Of a DNA stretch of 64,000 nucleotides, positions 9,355 through 17,905 are shown one piece after another (the first letter of the stretch is position 1; the number at the start of each line of letters is the position of its first letter). The position numbers were made by a program, and so were the translations under genes. A model generated the notes under the pieces. The model was not told the origin of the DNA. It did no database searches and was given only the letters and a program-made list of their open reading frames with translations. Origin of the DNA: Planctomycetota bacterium (lineage in GTDB: Bacteria > Planctomycetota > Phycisphaerae > Phycisphaerales > UBA1924); NCBI GenBank assembly GCA_963204725.1, contig CAUJHH010000026.1, positions 154,829-218,828 of the forward strand, read 5' to 3'.

Positions 9355-10935
9355 ATGTCCACCCTGCCACGCCCCACCATTCCCGCCAGCGACATAGGCA
9401 GCGGCCGGCTCCGCCTCTCGGACTCACGGGGTACCACGGTGTCGCGTCCGCTGTTCATGGGGACCAGAGCGGCGGTTGCCGAACTCTGTGCCCAGATCGC
9501 CGCGACCCGTGACGTGCCAGCTCCCGTCGCGACGCTCGACGAGCCCGATCTGTCGACGGTGGCCCGTGCCATCGCCGAATACAGGCCGGACGGCGTCCTG
9601 CTCGTCTGCGAGCCGGAGGAAGCCCACAGATTCGCCACCGCCGTCGCGGCATTCGAGAGCCACGCGATCCCCGTGTCACAGGTAAGGCCGTTGCGGACCG
9701 CCCTGCCTTTCGCGCTCGCAGCGCCCGAGGCCGGACCCCGGGTGTACGTTTCGCCCGGCTCGGCGTGGTCTGCGGCACGGATCGACCTTGCAAGCCTCAT
9801 CAACCGCCAGCCGCTTCCTATCGACCGGACCTCTGTCTCCGGCATGCTGCGGGGCCGACGCGTGCTGATCACCGGTGCGGGCGGCTCGATCGGCTCCGAG
9901 CTCTCTCGAATTGCGGCCACGTTCGAGCCGTCGAGCGTGATCCTGATGGAGCGATCCGAGAACGCACTCTTCGAGATCGATCGGCAGCTCGGTGCCTCAT
10001 TCCAGAGCGTGCCCCGACGGGCCGTGCTGCACGATGTGGTTGATGCCGACCGAACACTGCAACTGATGCGCGATCTGTGCCCGGACGTGGTCTTCCATGC
10101 CGCGGCCCATAAGCACGTGCCGCTGATGGAGGACCATCCCTCACACGCGGTCACAAACAATTTCTTCGGAACCAAATCGATTGCCGATGCGGCGCTGGCT
10201 ATTGGCGCCGACCGGTTCGTGCTCATCTCGTCGGACAAGGCGGTGAACCCGACCTCCGTGATGGGAGCGACCAAACGCCTCGCGGAGACATACGTGCAGG
10301 GACTGCACGGACAAACGCATGCTCGTGGGACCGGCCGAACCCGTTTCTCGATGGTGAGATTCGGAAATGTCCTCGGTTCGTCGTGCAGTGTTGTGCCGAT
10401 CTGGTCCGCGCAACTTGTAGATGGCGGGCCGCTCACAGTGACGGACACCCGCATGACCAGGTACTTCATGACGATCCATGAGGCGGCCGGCCTCGTGATC
10501 CAGGCCGCCTCAATCGACAATCCCACCGAGATCGCGCCTGTCTATGTGCTGGACATGGGAAAGCCGATCCGGATTCTCGATCTCGCCAACCGCTTTCTCG
10601 CTGCTCACGGGTACACGCCAAGGCTCATCGACCGGGAAGGAAACCTCATCCTGGACACCGGCATGTCGAGCGATCTGGCGCCACGAGCTGGCCAATCCAT
10701 GGACATCGTGATCAGCGGAATCCGACCCGGCGAAAAGCTGCACGAGGAACTCGCTTACGCCGCTGAGAACCTGAAACCCACGGCACACGCCGGCATCGAT
10801 GCATGGGCAGGCAGCCCGACGGATATCTCCCTGCCGACCCTGGTCGCCGAACTCTCCCAAGCCCGGCACTCAACTTCGCCGGAGGCTGTGATTGCAACGA
10901 TCCGCCGCCATGTCCCAGAAATGTACCGAACATAA
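9355..10935 (+). CDS. CapD/FlmA-like nucleotide-sugar epimerase/dehydratase
   Basis: 526 residues. The start follows GGAGG with 4-nt spacing. An N-terminal region of ~165 residues has a Rossmann-like pattern but no transmembrane helices, unlike membrane-bound WbpM/PglF relatives. The C-terminal extended SDR domain has the NAD(P)-binding GAGGSIGSEL motif near residue 177 and the family signature SSDKAVNPTSVMGATKR near residue 292, where Met replaces the usual catalytic Tyr of the YxxxK motif. GIRPGEKLHEEL is also typical of the family. Family activity is C4,C6-dehydration or epimerisation of UDP-N-acetyl-sugars for surface polysaccharide. Exact substrate not determinable. It lies upstream of dut and of other envelope genes. 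Confidence 0.9.
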   Translation: MSTLPRPTIPASDIGSGRLRLSDSRGTTVSRPLFMGTRAAVAELCAQIAATRDVPAPVATLDEPDLSTVARAIAEYRPDGVLLVCEPEEAHRFATAVAAFESHAIPVSQVRPLRTALPFALAAPEAGPRVYVSPGSAWSAARIDLASLINRQPLPIDRTSVSGMLRGRRVLITGAGGSIGSELSRIAATFEPSSVILMERSENALFEIDRQLGASFQSVPRRAVLHDVVDADRTLQLMRDLCPDVVFHAAAHKHVPLMEDHPSHAVTNNFFGTKSIADAALAIGADRFVLISSDKAVNPTSVMGATKRLAETYVQGLHGQTHARGTGRTRFSMVRFGNVLGSSCSVVPIWSAQLVDGGPLTVTDTRMTRYFMTIHEAAGLVIQAASIDNPTEIAPVYVLDMGKPIRILDLANRFLAAHGYTPRLIDREGNLILDTGMSSDLAPRAGQSMDIVISGIRPGEKLHEELAYAAENLKPTAHAGIDAWAGSPTDISLPTLVAELSQARHSTSPEAVIATIRRHVPEMYRT

Positions 10936-11086
10936 ACCGCGATGTTTGCACGGTGTTTGCTGAGTCTTGTGGATAACTTCATGCGGACGACAGGTCTGAC
11001 TTGATTGCGCCTGTGCGGACCAGAGAATGAGAGACTGCGGCTCGTTCGAAGCGGCGCTGAGGAACCCGGTCGTCACAATCCGAAGA

Positions 11087-11413
11087 ATGGGTGACGAGAT
11101 CCAACTCATGATGACCACTGAACGCCAACGAATGCTTCTTGAAACGGTCATGGCACGCGACGAGGCCCAGTCGTTCCTCCGTGTTCTTGAAGTCGCAAAG
11201 GTACGGTCGGAGAAGCACCTTGCAGAACTCGGCCAGCCCGACCATCTCAAGGCCGTGACCGGACGATCCGCGATGGACAATGCCATCGCGTCGACTCGGC
11301 GCCTGATCGAAACATATGAGCGGGTCCTCTCGGAGCTCAAGGTGAGCCTTTGCGATGAGGACCTCACGCTCCTGTCGGGCGATAGTCCGGCAGCTCGGGT
11401 CTCGATCGCCTGA
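11087..11413 (+). CDS. Small helical hypothetical protein
   Basis: Not recognised. 108 residues from the ATG at 11087 (MGDEIQLMMTTERQRML); a 128-residue form would start at 11027. The sequence is largely amphipathic helix with heptad-like spacing (ETVMARDEAQSFLRVLEV, RRLIETYERVLSELKV), suggesting a coiled coil or helical bundle. No signal peptide or membrane helix. It lies between the CapD-like gene and dut on the same strand, with 36 bp to the dut start, and could be co-transcribed with dut. Confidence 0.6.
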   Translation: MGDEIQLMMTTERQRMLLETVMARDEAQSFLRVLEVAKVRSEKHLAELGQPDHLKAVTGRSAMDNAIASTRRLIETYERVLSELKVSLCDEDLTLLSGDSPAARVSIA

Positions 11414-11449
11414 GCCCGACTCGGCCAACGGATGCTACCGTGGCTGACG

Positions 11450-11932
11450 ATGACCGAACCCAACCAATCCTCCAACCGGCCCTATTCCGAGCCAGTGCTA
11501 CGCGTCCGGCGTCTCACGCCGGAGGCCGCGATGCCCCAGTACAAGTCTGAGCAGGCGGCAGGGCTGGACCTTGCGGCATGCTTGCCGCGCGGTCCGCTTG
11601 TCATCGAGCCCGGTTCCATCGTGAAGGTACCAACCGGGATCGCGATCGCCATCGAGCGCGGGTACGAGGGCCAGGTCCGCCCCCGATCGGGGCTGGCGTC
11701 GACGCACGGCGTCACGCTGCCCAATACGCCGGGAACGATCGATTCGGATTACAGAGGCGAGGTGCTGGTGCCGCTGATCAACCTGGGCCGCACGGCCCAC
11801 ACGATCGAGCACGGGGCACGCATCGCGCAGCTTGTGATCGCTCCGGTGTCGCGATCGCGACTTATCGAAGTGGACTCGCTCGACGAGACCGCAAGGGGCG
11901 CGGGCGGGTTCGGCTCGACGGGCGTGGGCTGA
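11450..11932 (+). CDS. dut: Deoxyuridine 5'-triphosphate nucleotidohydrolase
   Basis: 160 residues from ATG 11450; a start 18 nt upstream is also open. All five dUTPase motifs are present in order: AAGLDLAA, RPRSGLAS, a GTIDSDYRGE segment containing the catalytic Asp, RIAQLVIAP and the flexible C-terminal arm RGAGGFGSTG. The enzyme hydrolyses dUTP to dUMP and pyrophosphate, limiting uracil incorporation into DNA. Trimeric all-beta family. The same window carries a uracil-DNA glycosylase (45724-46533) that acts on the same lesion, but they are not linked. Confidence 0.96.
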   Translation: MTEPNQSSNRPYSEPVLRVRRLTPEAAMPQYKSEQAAGLDLAACLPRGPLVIEPGSIVKVPTGIAIAIERGYEGQVRPRSGLASTHGVTLPNTPGTIDSDYRGEVLVPLINLGRTAHTIEHGARIAQLVIAPVSRSRLIEVDSLDETARGAGGFGSTGVG

Positions 11933-11994
11933 TCAACCGCCGCGATGCGCGTGGTGCATGTTCATGCACATCGAGCATAACGCCTCGCAATCAA

Positions 11995-12032
11995 CGCAAA
12001 AACAAACCAGCCCCGCCTTGCGGCGGGGCTGG
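11995..12032 (-). terminator. Intrinsic terminator, minus strand
   Basis: Perfect 11-bp stem (CCAGCCCCGCC / GGCGGGGCTGG, 12007-12017 with 12022-12032) and a 4-nt loop. Read on the minus strand it is followed by TTTGTTTTTG. This orientation would end transcripts from the ABC exporter gene, or from a small RNA starting in the gap. The plus-strand side has no T-run. Confidence 0.85.
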
Positions 12033-12038
12033 CTGCTG

Positions 12039-12102
12039 AGGACGCATGGCCCACACGGGCCTCGCCAGGGGGCTGCTGATACCCGTGGCGAAACTGCGTC
12101 CT
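12039..12102 (-). ncRNA. Candidate three-way-junction RNA element next to a terminator
   Basis: Three stems can form at once. P1 is an 8-bp perfect stem (AGGACGCA at 12039-12046 with TGCGTCCT at 12095-12102). P2 is GGCCC-acac-GGGCC (12048-12061). P3 is CGCCA/TGGCG (12063-12067 with 12086-12090), continued by GGG/CCC across one mismatch. Together they make a closed three-way junction of 64 nt. The fold is self-complementary on either strand, but the minus-strand terminator lies immediately downstream on that strand, which favours minus-strand transcription. No known RNA family is recognised. Confidence 0.4.
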
Positions 12103-12215
12103 GGGAGGATCATTCTTCGCGTTGCACTTCGGCCCCTCTCATCAACAATGAAGTGTACGAGGACACGCGATGCACTGCCACCGATCGTCCGAGATCGTCC
12201 CAAAGATACAGGAAT

Positions 12216-12422
12216 TCACGCTCGGTGCAAGCGATCGGAACGCCGGCGTTTCGCCTGATTCTTGCGGGTCAACGGTCCCATATCGTCAAACGGTTCGTCC
12301 ATTCGCTGCGCATTCAATCGAGAGTTGTCATCGTCACGCGACTCGCACACCCAACTCCGGTGGCGTGAAGATGCCTTCATCTCCGCCGGCGATTCCCGAG
12401 CCTCCGAAAGGGAGTTCGCCAT
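12216..12422 (-). CDS. Possible 68-residue protein (doubtful)
   Basis: Short frame starting MANSLSEARESPAEMKASSR and ending in a basic tail (KNQAKRRRSDRLHRA). A CGGAAG precedes the ATG. Composition is hydrophilic with a mixed-charge middle. It lies downstream of the ABC exporter on the same strand, before the terminator. No family recognised and coding status uncertain. Confidence 0.25.
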   Translation of the reverse strand: MANSLSEARESPAEMKASSRHRSWVCESRDDDNSRLNAQRMDEPFDDMGPLTRKNQAKRRRSDRLHRA

Positions 12423-12526
12423 GCTTCCGAACGCCCCAAAGTTGGCCTTAGCTGGCCAATACTTCGGCCATCGCACCCCCCACGAATAGTTGAGAATCCG
12501 GAACGCCACCCGCGGCGCTCGTCCGT

Positions 12527-14488
12527 TCAGCTTTCGCGTTGCGCCACCGTCTGCGGGTGAGAGATCGGCTCAAGGGTCTGCATGTGGAGCAACTCCGCGT
12601 AGCGGCCTCCGGCGGCGGCGAGCGATGCGTGCGTGCCGATCTCGGCGACGCGCCCCTGATCGAGGACAACGATGCGAGAAGCGTTGCGAATCGTCGAGAG
12701 TCGATGGGCGATCACGAACGTCGTGCGCCCCTTGAGGAGCTCCTCGAGCGATCGCTGGATGGCAAACTCAGACTCCGAGTCGAGGTTGCTGGTCGCCTCA
12801 TCAAGAATGAGAATGCGCGGATCGGCAAGGACCGCACGCGCCAGAGCGATTCGCTGCTTCTGGCCCCCCGAGAGCCGCACGCCGCGCTCGCCAATCAGCG
12901 TCTCGTATCCACCCTCGAGACGCTCGACAAACTCATGCGCGTTCGCAATGCGGGCGGCACGCTCGATCTCCTCTTGCGATGCGCCTCGCATCGCATAGGC
13001 GATGTTCTCGGCGATGGTCCCGTCGAATAGAAAGACATCCTGCTCGACGATACCGAGCAGCCTTCGATACGACGCCACATCGATGTCGCGAAGATCCACT
13101 CCATCGAGGAGAACCGCGCCCGCGCTCGGATCGAAGAATCTCGCGATCAGATTCGTCAGCGTGGTCTTGCCCGATCCACTCGGTCCCACCAACGCGATCG
13201 TCTCTCCCGGCATCACATCGAGCGACACGCCGTCGATGACCGCCTGCTTCTGGCCGGGGTAGGCGAACGAAACATCGCGCAGCGTGACCCTTCCGATCGC
13301 GGCACCTCGGGAGACCTGCAGCGGCCCGGCGCCCGACGCACCCACCTGCTCGAACTCACTCGGCTCTGCCAGCAGATCGAGCGTGCGTTCCAGGCCCGCG
13401 AGCTGGCTCTGCACGTTGGTCGCACTGGAAACGATGGCCTCCAGAGGCGAAAGCAGCATGAGCAAGTACGTCGAGAACATCATGAGGTCGCCGATGGTGA
13501 GGGACTGGCCGATGACGCGCGTGCCGCCATAAAGGAGCAGCGCCGCGGACGCACCGGGGATCAAGACCTGCCACGCGATGTCGACCGCCCGCGACCACCA
13601 CCAGGCCATGATCTCCTGACGTGCCATGAGGTGATTGGCGTGCGCGAACCGAGCGGACTCTCCGTGCTGCCGAGCGAAGCCCCGAACGATCCGTATGCCG
13701 CCGAAGGTCTCGGTGGCATGCGCGTCGATGGACGATCGCCCCTTCCTGATATCGAGGTAGACGGGGCGGATTCGCGCGATCCACGTTTTGTGGCTGAGCC
13801 AGACAATGGGGATCAGGAGCAAGGAACCGACGAGCAGTCTCCAGTCGACCCAAGCGAGGATCATCAAGGTGCCGGTGAGCTGCACGATGGCTCGCCATGG
13901 GTTGTAAATGAGGTTGAACAGCAGCTCGGCCGTCCCGCCCGCGTCCTCCCGGATGATGCTCGCGAGACCGCCCGACTTGAGCTGCTGGACTCGATGGAGT
14001 GGCAGGGCGATCGCATGCTGGAACGCCCGCCGCCTGAGTGACAGTTGGACGAGCTTGGTCAAACGGGTCATCTGCCAGCGGCCGACCATCCCGACGAGAA
14101 TCGAAACGACGGTCACCGAGATCATGCTGACCGCTACCAGCCAGAGCAGGGCGACGCGACTCCGCGGCAGCCACGACCAGTCGGGAAGCCCGGAAGGACC
14201 AGGGTTGTCGGTCAACACATAATCAATGACGATCTTGGTTGCCGACGGAACCAGCAAGGCAAGAACCGTCGAGACGCTGAGCGTGGCGAGCGCCAAGGCG
14301 ATGACCGGCTGGCGGCCTCGGAGCAGCGCCAGGAATGCGGCGAAGAGCGACACGAAGCTCCGACGCCGACGCCGGCTCGCGCCTCGCGTCTCGGTTCCCT
14401 CCGCGAGCGGTCGTCGCCTGTCCCCATCGGGTCGGCCGAGCGACGCCCTGTAACTACGAAACTTCAGGCGGCTGTTACCCCTCGTCAT
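12527..14488 (-). CDS. ABC exporter, fused membrane and ATPase domains
   Basis: 653 residues from the ATG at 14488, preceded by AAGAAGGGTG; an upstream extension is Arg/Ser-rich and unlikely to be translated. The basic N-terminus precedes a six-helix type I exporter domain (about 60-370). The nucleotide-binding domain has Walker A GPSGSGKTT (434-442), a Q-loop (VEQDVFLFDGTI), signature LSGGQKQR, Walker B RILILDEATS and H-loop IAHRLST. This is an MsbA/multidrug half-transporter architecture that would work as a homodimer and flip or export lipids, lipid-linked material or drugs. Substrate not determinable. The divergent neighbour at 14678 is a symporter. Confidence 0.92.
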   Translation of the reverse strand: MTRGNSRLKFRSYRASLGRPDGDRRRPLAEGTETRGASRRRRRSFVSLFAAFLALLRGRQPVIALALATLSVSTVLALLVPSATKIVIDYVLTDNPGPSGLPDWSWLPRSRVALLWLVAVSMISVTVVSILVGMVGRWQMTRLTKLVQLSLRRRAFQHAIALPLHRVQQLKSGGLASIIREDAGGTAELLFNLIYNPWRAIVQLTGTLMILAWVDWRLLVGSLLLIPIVWLSHKTWIARIRPVYLDIRKGRSSIDAHATETFGGIRIVRGFARQHGESARFAHANHLMARQEIMAWWWSRAVDIAWQVLIPGASAALLLYGGTRVIGQSLTIGDLMMFSTYLLMLLSPLEAIVSSATNVQSQLAGLERTLDLLAEPSEFEQVGASGAGPLQVSRGAAIGRVTLRDVSFAYPGQKQAVIDGVSLDVMPGETIALVGPSGSGKTTLTNLIARFFDPSAGAVLLDGVDLRDIDVASYRRLLGIVEQDVFLFDGTIAENIAYAMRGASQEEIERAARIANAHEFVERLEGGYETLIGERGVRLSGGQKQRIALARAVLADPRILILDEATSNLDSESEFAIQRSLEELLKGRTTFVIAHRLSTIRNASRIVVLDQGRVAEIGTHASLAAAGGRYAELLHMQTLEPISHPQTVAQRES

Positions 14489-14677
14489 CGACACCCTTCT
14501 TGTGAATCTGGTTGACCGCGACTCTCCGTCCGGGCCGGTGCGCCAAGGAGCAAGTCGATCGTAGCGCGGGCTCGCCGGACCTCCGCGACTTGTGCGCAGG
14601 GATCGTTGGACGTAGGGTGGTACAGTCTGGCCCCGCTTCGGGCGGCACCATCGAGGAACGCACGGGAGCAACTGAAC

Positions 14678-16153
14678 ATGGCGACTCGGCGCGGACTTGC
14701 ACTCCACTGGAAGATCCTGATCGGATTCGCGCTCGGTGCGCTCGCGGGTGTCGCGGTAGATCGCTTCTGGACACCGGGCACGTGGAGCGCGATCGGCGTG
14801 AACGATCCCTCGGCGTTCCTGTCTCCGAGAGGCAAGGAGGCGTTCGCTTCCGGAACGGGCTCGCCTGCGAACGAGGAAGCCGGCGTTGTCGCGGGGTCCG
14901 TGCGGTTCCTGCGGAATCTGAACCTGTTTGTCGGGCAGTTCTTCTTCCAATGCCTGCGGTTCATCGCGGTGCCCGTTGTCTTCTGCTCGCTGATCGTGGG
15001 TGTATCAAGCCTGGGGGATCCCAAGCGCCTGGGACGCATCGGGCTCAAGACCTTGTTGTACTTCGCATCGACCGGAGCGATCGCCATCACACTCGGGCTC
15101 GTGATCGCGAACGTCGTCAAGCCGGGTCAGTATGTCGACGCGGAGCGGCGGGCATCCATGACCGCCGAGTACCAGTCCCGAGTCGCCGAGAGCGTCCAGC
15201 GGACGCTGGAGGTCCCCTCCGGATGGCAGCAGGCGATCTCGGTCATTCCCTCGAATCCGTTCGAGGCGCTCGCGACGACCCAGATGCTGCAGGTGATCTT
15301 CTTCGCGATGGCCATCGGGCTCGGGCTGACGATGATCCCGCCGGAGCGAGCCAAACCCGTGACGCTCTTCTTTGACGCTCTCACGGATGTCATCATCAAG
15401 CTGGTCGGGATCGTGATGCGGCTCGCGCCCTACGCGGTCTTCGCGCTCGTGGCGAACGCGATCTCGGGGATGGGCCTGAACGTGCTCGGCGCGCTGCTCG
15501 TCTACTCGGTAACCGTCGTTGCGGGGCTGGGGTTCATGCTCTTTGTCGTGTACCCGACGCTCCTGCGCCTCTTCGCCGGCGTCGGCTACGCGCGTTTCTT
15601 CCGCGCCATGTCACCCGCGATGCTCACCGCGTTCAGCTCGTCCTCCTCGAGCGCGACGCTGCCGGTCACCATCCAGTGCGCCAATCGGCGGCTCGGCGTC
15701 TCGGAGCGAATCACCTCGTTCGTGTGCCCACTCGGCGCGACCGTGAATATGGACGGTACCGCGATGTACCAGGGGATCGCTGCGCTGTTCATCGCCCAGA
15801 TCTACGACATCCCCCTGACGATCGGAGGACAGGTCACGATCGTGCTGACCGCGCTCCTGGCATCGATCGGCACGCCGGGGATCCCCGGCGCAGGTGTCGT
15901 CATGCTGGTAATCGTCCTCGAGTCGGTGCGAGTGCCCGCCGAAGGAATCGCCGTGATCCTCGGCGTGGACCGCCTGCTCGACATGTTCCGGACGGTTGTC
16001 AACGTCGCGGGCGACTCCACAGCCGCAGCGTTCGTGGCGCGGACCGAGGGCGAGATTCTCACCGAGGCCGAGGTGAACGCGACTCTGGAGGCAGAGGCCG
16101 CCGAGAGCGATTCGACCCGGACCACCGGTTCCGAGCCCGGGAACGTCGACTGA
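14678..16153 (+). CDS. Dicarboxylate/amino acid:cation symporter (DAACS)
   Basis: 491 residues. The ATG follows GGGAGC; earlier in-frame Met codons lack a site. The N-terminus begins with a membrane helix (LHWKILIGFALGALAG). Family hallmarks are the serine-rich re-entrant hairpin (AFSSSSSSATLPVTIQC) and the sodium/substrate motif GATVNMDGTAMYQG, then IGTPGIPGAGVVML in the second hairpin. An insert of ~50 residues after the first helix is longer than in GltP/DctA. The protein should import glutamate, aspartate or C4-dicarboxylates with Na+ or H+. The C-terminus is acidic. Substrate assignment is only to family level. Confidence 0.93.
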   Translation: MATRRGLALHWKILIGFALGALAGVAVDRFWTPGTWSAIGVNDPSAFLSPRGKEAFASGTGSPANEEAGVVAGSVRFLRNLNLFVGQFFFQCLRFIAVPVVFCSLIVGVSSLGDPKRLGRIGLKTLLYFASTGAIAITLGLVIANVVKPGQYVDAERRASMTAEYQSRVAESVQRTLEVPSGWQQAISVIPSNPFEALATTQMLQVIFFAMAIGLGLTMIPPERAKPVTLFFDALTDVIIKLVGIVMRLAPYAVFALVANAISGMGLNVLGALLVYSVTVVAGLGFMLFVVYPTLLRLFAGVGYARFFRAMSPAMLTAFSSSSSSATLPVTIQCANRRLGVSERITSFVCPLGATVNMDGTAMYQGIAALFIAQIYDIPLTIGGQVTIVLTALLASIGTPGIPGAGVVMLVIVLESVRVPAEGIAVILGVDRLLDMFRTVVNVAGDSTAAAFVARTEGEILTEAEVNATLEAEAAESDSTRTTGSEPGNVD

Positions 16154-16244
16154 TTCGCCCGGCGGCTCACGACGCCGCGCCGAAGGACCGATGTTGGGAG
16201 GTGTTCGTGCGAACCCCCGGACGCCCTCGCGAGTAGAGTTTCCC

Positions 16245-17369
16245 ATGCGTTATGCGATGATCATGGCCGGTGGAGCGGGGACACGCCTGTGGCCCATGAG
16301 CCGCGCGAACAACCCGAAGCAACTCCTCGATTTCATCGAGAGCCCGAGTGAGCCCGGCGTGCGCCGGTCGTTGCTCGAGTTGGCGGCCCGAAGGCTCGAA
16401 GGAATCGTCGCGCCGGAACGGCGGTATATCTGTACAGGCGAGCAGTATCGCGACGCGATCAGACAAAAACTCTCCGATTTCACCGATGAGCGAATCCTGG
16501 GAGAGCCCGTCGGTCGCGATACCGTGAACGCGGTGGGCTTCGCTGCGGCCGTGTTCCAGAAGCTGGATCCGGACGCGGTGTTCGCCGTTCTGACGGCGGA
16601 CCATCTGATCAAGCCCGACTCTGAGTTTCAGCGGTGCGTTGACGTGGGATTCCGCCTCGTCGAGGAGGACCCGACGCGATTCGTGACCTTCGCAATCAAG
16701 CCGACCTACCCCGCGACCGGGTTCGGATACGTCGAGTGCGGAGCGCCGATCCCGGACGGCGACGCGAATCTCTCTCACATGGTCGAGCGGTTTGTGGAGA
16801 AGCCCGATCTCCCCCGCGCGGCTGCATACGTGCAGAGCGGGCATTTCTACTGGAACGCGGGGATGTTCGTCTTCCACGCAGGCACATTCCTTGACTGCCT
16901 GAAGCGATTCAAGCCCGAGAGCCATGCCGGGCTCATGAAGATCCAAATGGCCTGGGGAACCAGCAACCAGCGGAGTGTGATCGACGAGGTGTACCCGACG
17001 CTGCCAAAGATCAGCGTTGATTACGCGGTGATGGAGCCGGCCAGCAAGGACCCCTCGGTCTCCATCGCGCTCGTAAAGATGGCGCTCGATTGGCTCGATG
17101 TCGGCTCGTGGCCCTCGTATGCCGAAACACTGCAGGCGGACAAATCCGGCAACCGAGTCTCCGGCCCAGCCGATGCGGTCCTGCTCGGCGGCAAGAACAA
17201 TCTGGTGGTTTCACAAGCCGGATCCGGCGATTCCCGGCACACGATCGCGATGCTGGGATGCGAGAATCTGATCGTTGTGCACACCGAAGACGCGACGCTG
17301 ATCATGCCCAGGGAAAGGGCCCAGGAATTGAAAGATCTCCATGGCCAGGTCCGGCCAGACCTCCGATGA
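16245..17369 (+). CDS. manC: Mannose-1-phosphate guanylyltransferase
   Basis: 374 residues, starting MRYAMIMAGGAGTRLWP. This gives the nucleotidyltransferase signature (GGAGTRLWPMSRANNPKQ), and later RFVEKPDLPRA and SGHFYWNAGMFVF, all typical of GDP-mannose pyrophosphorylases. The enzyme makes GDP-mannose from mannose-1-phosphate and GTP for surface polysaccharides or glycolipids. The C-terminal phosphomannose isomerase domain found in bifunctional ManC/AlgA is absent, so this is the short monofunctional form. 50 bp separate it from ruvX. Confidence 0.92.
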   Translation: MRYAMIMAGGAGTRLWPMSRANNPKQLLDFIESPSEPGVRRSLLELAARRLEGIVAPERRYICTGEQYRDAIRQKLSDFTDERILGEPVGRDTVNAVGFAAAVFQKLDPDAVFAVLTADHLIKPDSEFQRCVDVGFRLVEEDPTRFVTFAIKPTYPATGFGYVECGAPIPDGDANLSHMVERFVEKPDLPRAAAYVQSGHFYWNAGMFVFHAGTFLDCLKRFKPESHAGLMKIQMAWGTSNQRSVIDEVYPTLPKISVDYAVMEPASKDPSVSIALVKMALDWLDVGSWPSYAETLQADKSGNRVSGPADAVLLGGKNNLVVSQAGSGDSRHTIAMLGCENLIVVHTEDATLIMPRERAQELKDLHGQVRPDLR

Positions 17370-17419
17370 ACCGTGGCGAAAGAGGCAATCGGTGATTTCC
17401 CCCGTTACACTGGCGCCGC

Positions 17420-17890
17420 ATGAGATACCTGTGTGTTGACATCGGTGAGAAGCGGACCGGGTTGGCGATCGGCGATCCGATCACCGGCCTGATCAGCCCC
17501 CTCGAGGTCGTCGAGGCCAATGTGCAGCATGAGAGCGGAGAGCTCTGGTTGCGCGAACTCTCGCGACGCGTCCACGAGCAGATCGGTGTTCGCGATGCGC
17601 TTGTCGTCGGATTGCCCCTGAACATGGACGGATCCGAAGGCCCGCAGGCGGCGCGCGTTCGGACCCTTGGCACCCGACTCGGCGGCCGATCGGGCCATCC
17701 GGTTCACTTTCAGGATGAACGACTCTCGAGCGCCGCAGCGGACTGGCAAATGGCCGGCAGCGGTCTGACCCACGCCGAGAAGAAGCAGCGACGCGATGCG
17801 ATCGCGGCCGCAGCGATTCTGAGGGACTTCTTCGAACGGATCGCGCCAAAGCAGGCAGCCACAGACGATACGAGCGCGATGCCCGACTGA
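17420..17890 (+). CDS. ruvX: Putative pre-16S rRNA nuclease / Holliday junction resolvase (YqgF)
   Basis: 156 residues, normal length for the YqgF/RuvX family. RNase H-like fold with catalytic acidic residues in VDIGEKRTGLA (first Asp), GLPLNMDGSEG, FQDERLSS (Glu) and the C-terminal RRDAIAAAAIL (Asp). Family knowledge: YqgF processes the 5' end of 16S rRNA in E. coli and is annotated as a resolvase elsewhere. The 16S gene itself is not in this window. The stop is only 15 bp from the stop of the convergent murA. Confidence 0.93.
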   Translation: MRYLCVDIGEKRTGLAIGDPITGLISPLEVVEANVQHESGELWLRELSRRVHEQIGVRDALVVGLPLNMDGSEGPQAARVRTLGTRLGGRSGHPVHFQDERLSSAAADWQMAGSGLTHAEKKQRRDAIAAAAILRDFFERIAPKQAATDDTSAMPD

Positions 17891-17905
17891 ATACCCCGCC
17901 GTGAA

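Larger units (their letters stand above)
11933..12526. other. 594-bp convergent intergenic region with RNA-like structure
   Basis: Gap between dut (+) and the ABC exporter (-). It holds an inverted repeat at 11954-11969 (GTGCATG/CATGCAC), a minus-strand terminator (11995-12032), a compact foldable element (12039-12102), and one short minus-strand reading frame of doubtful reality (12216-12422). The remainder shows no supported gene or tRNA. Confidence 0.6.

Noticed and set aside
10968..10976. A perfect DnaA-box-like 9-mer (TGTGGATAA) in an intergenic gap, suggesting an origin
   Set aside because: Only a single copy, with no clustered boxes, no AT-rich unwinding region and no dnaA/dnaN nearby. 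One match is roughly what chance predicts for this length.
12100..12526. RNase P RNA or tmRNA in the gap after the ABC exporter
   Set aside because: The conserved motifs of those RNAs (for example the GAGGAAAGTCC block or a GGTTCGA T-arm) are absent on both strands.
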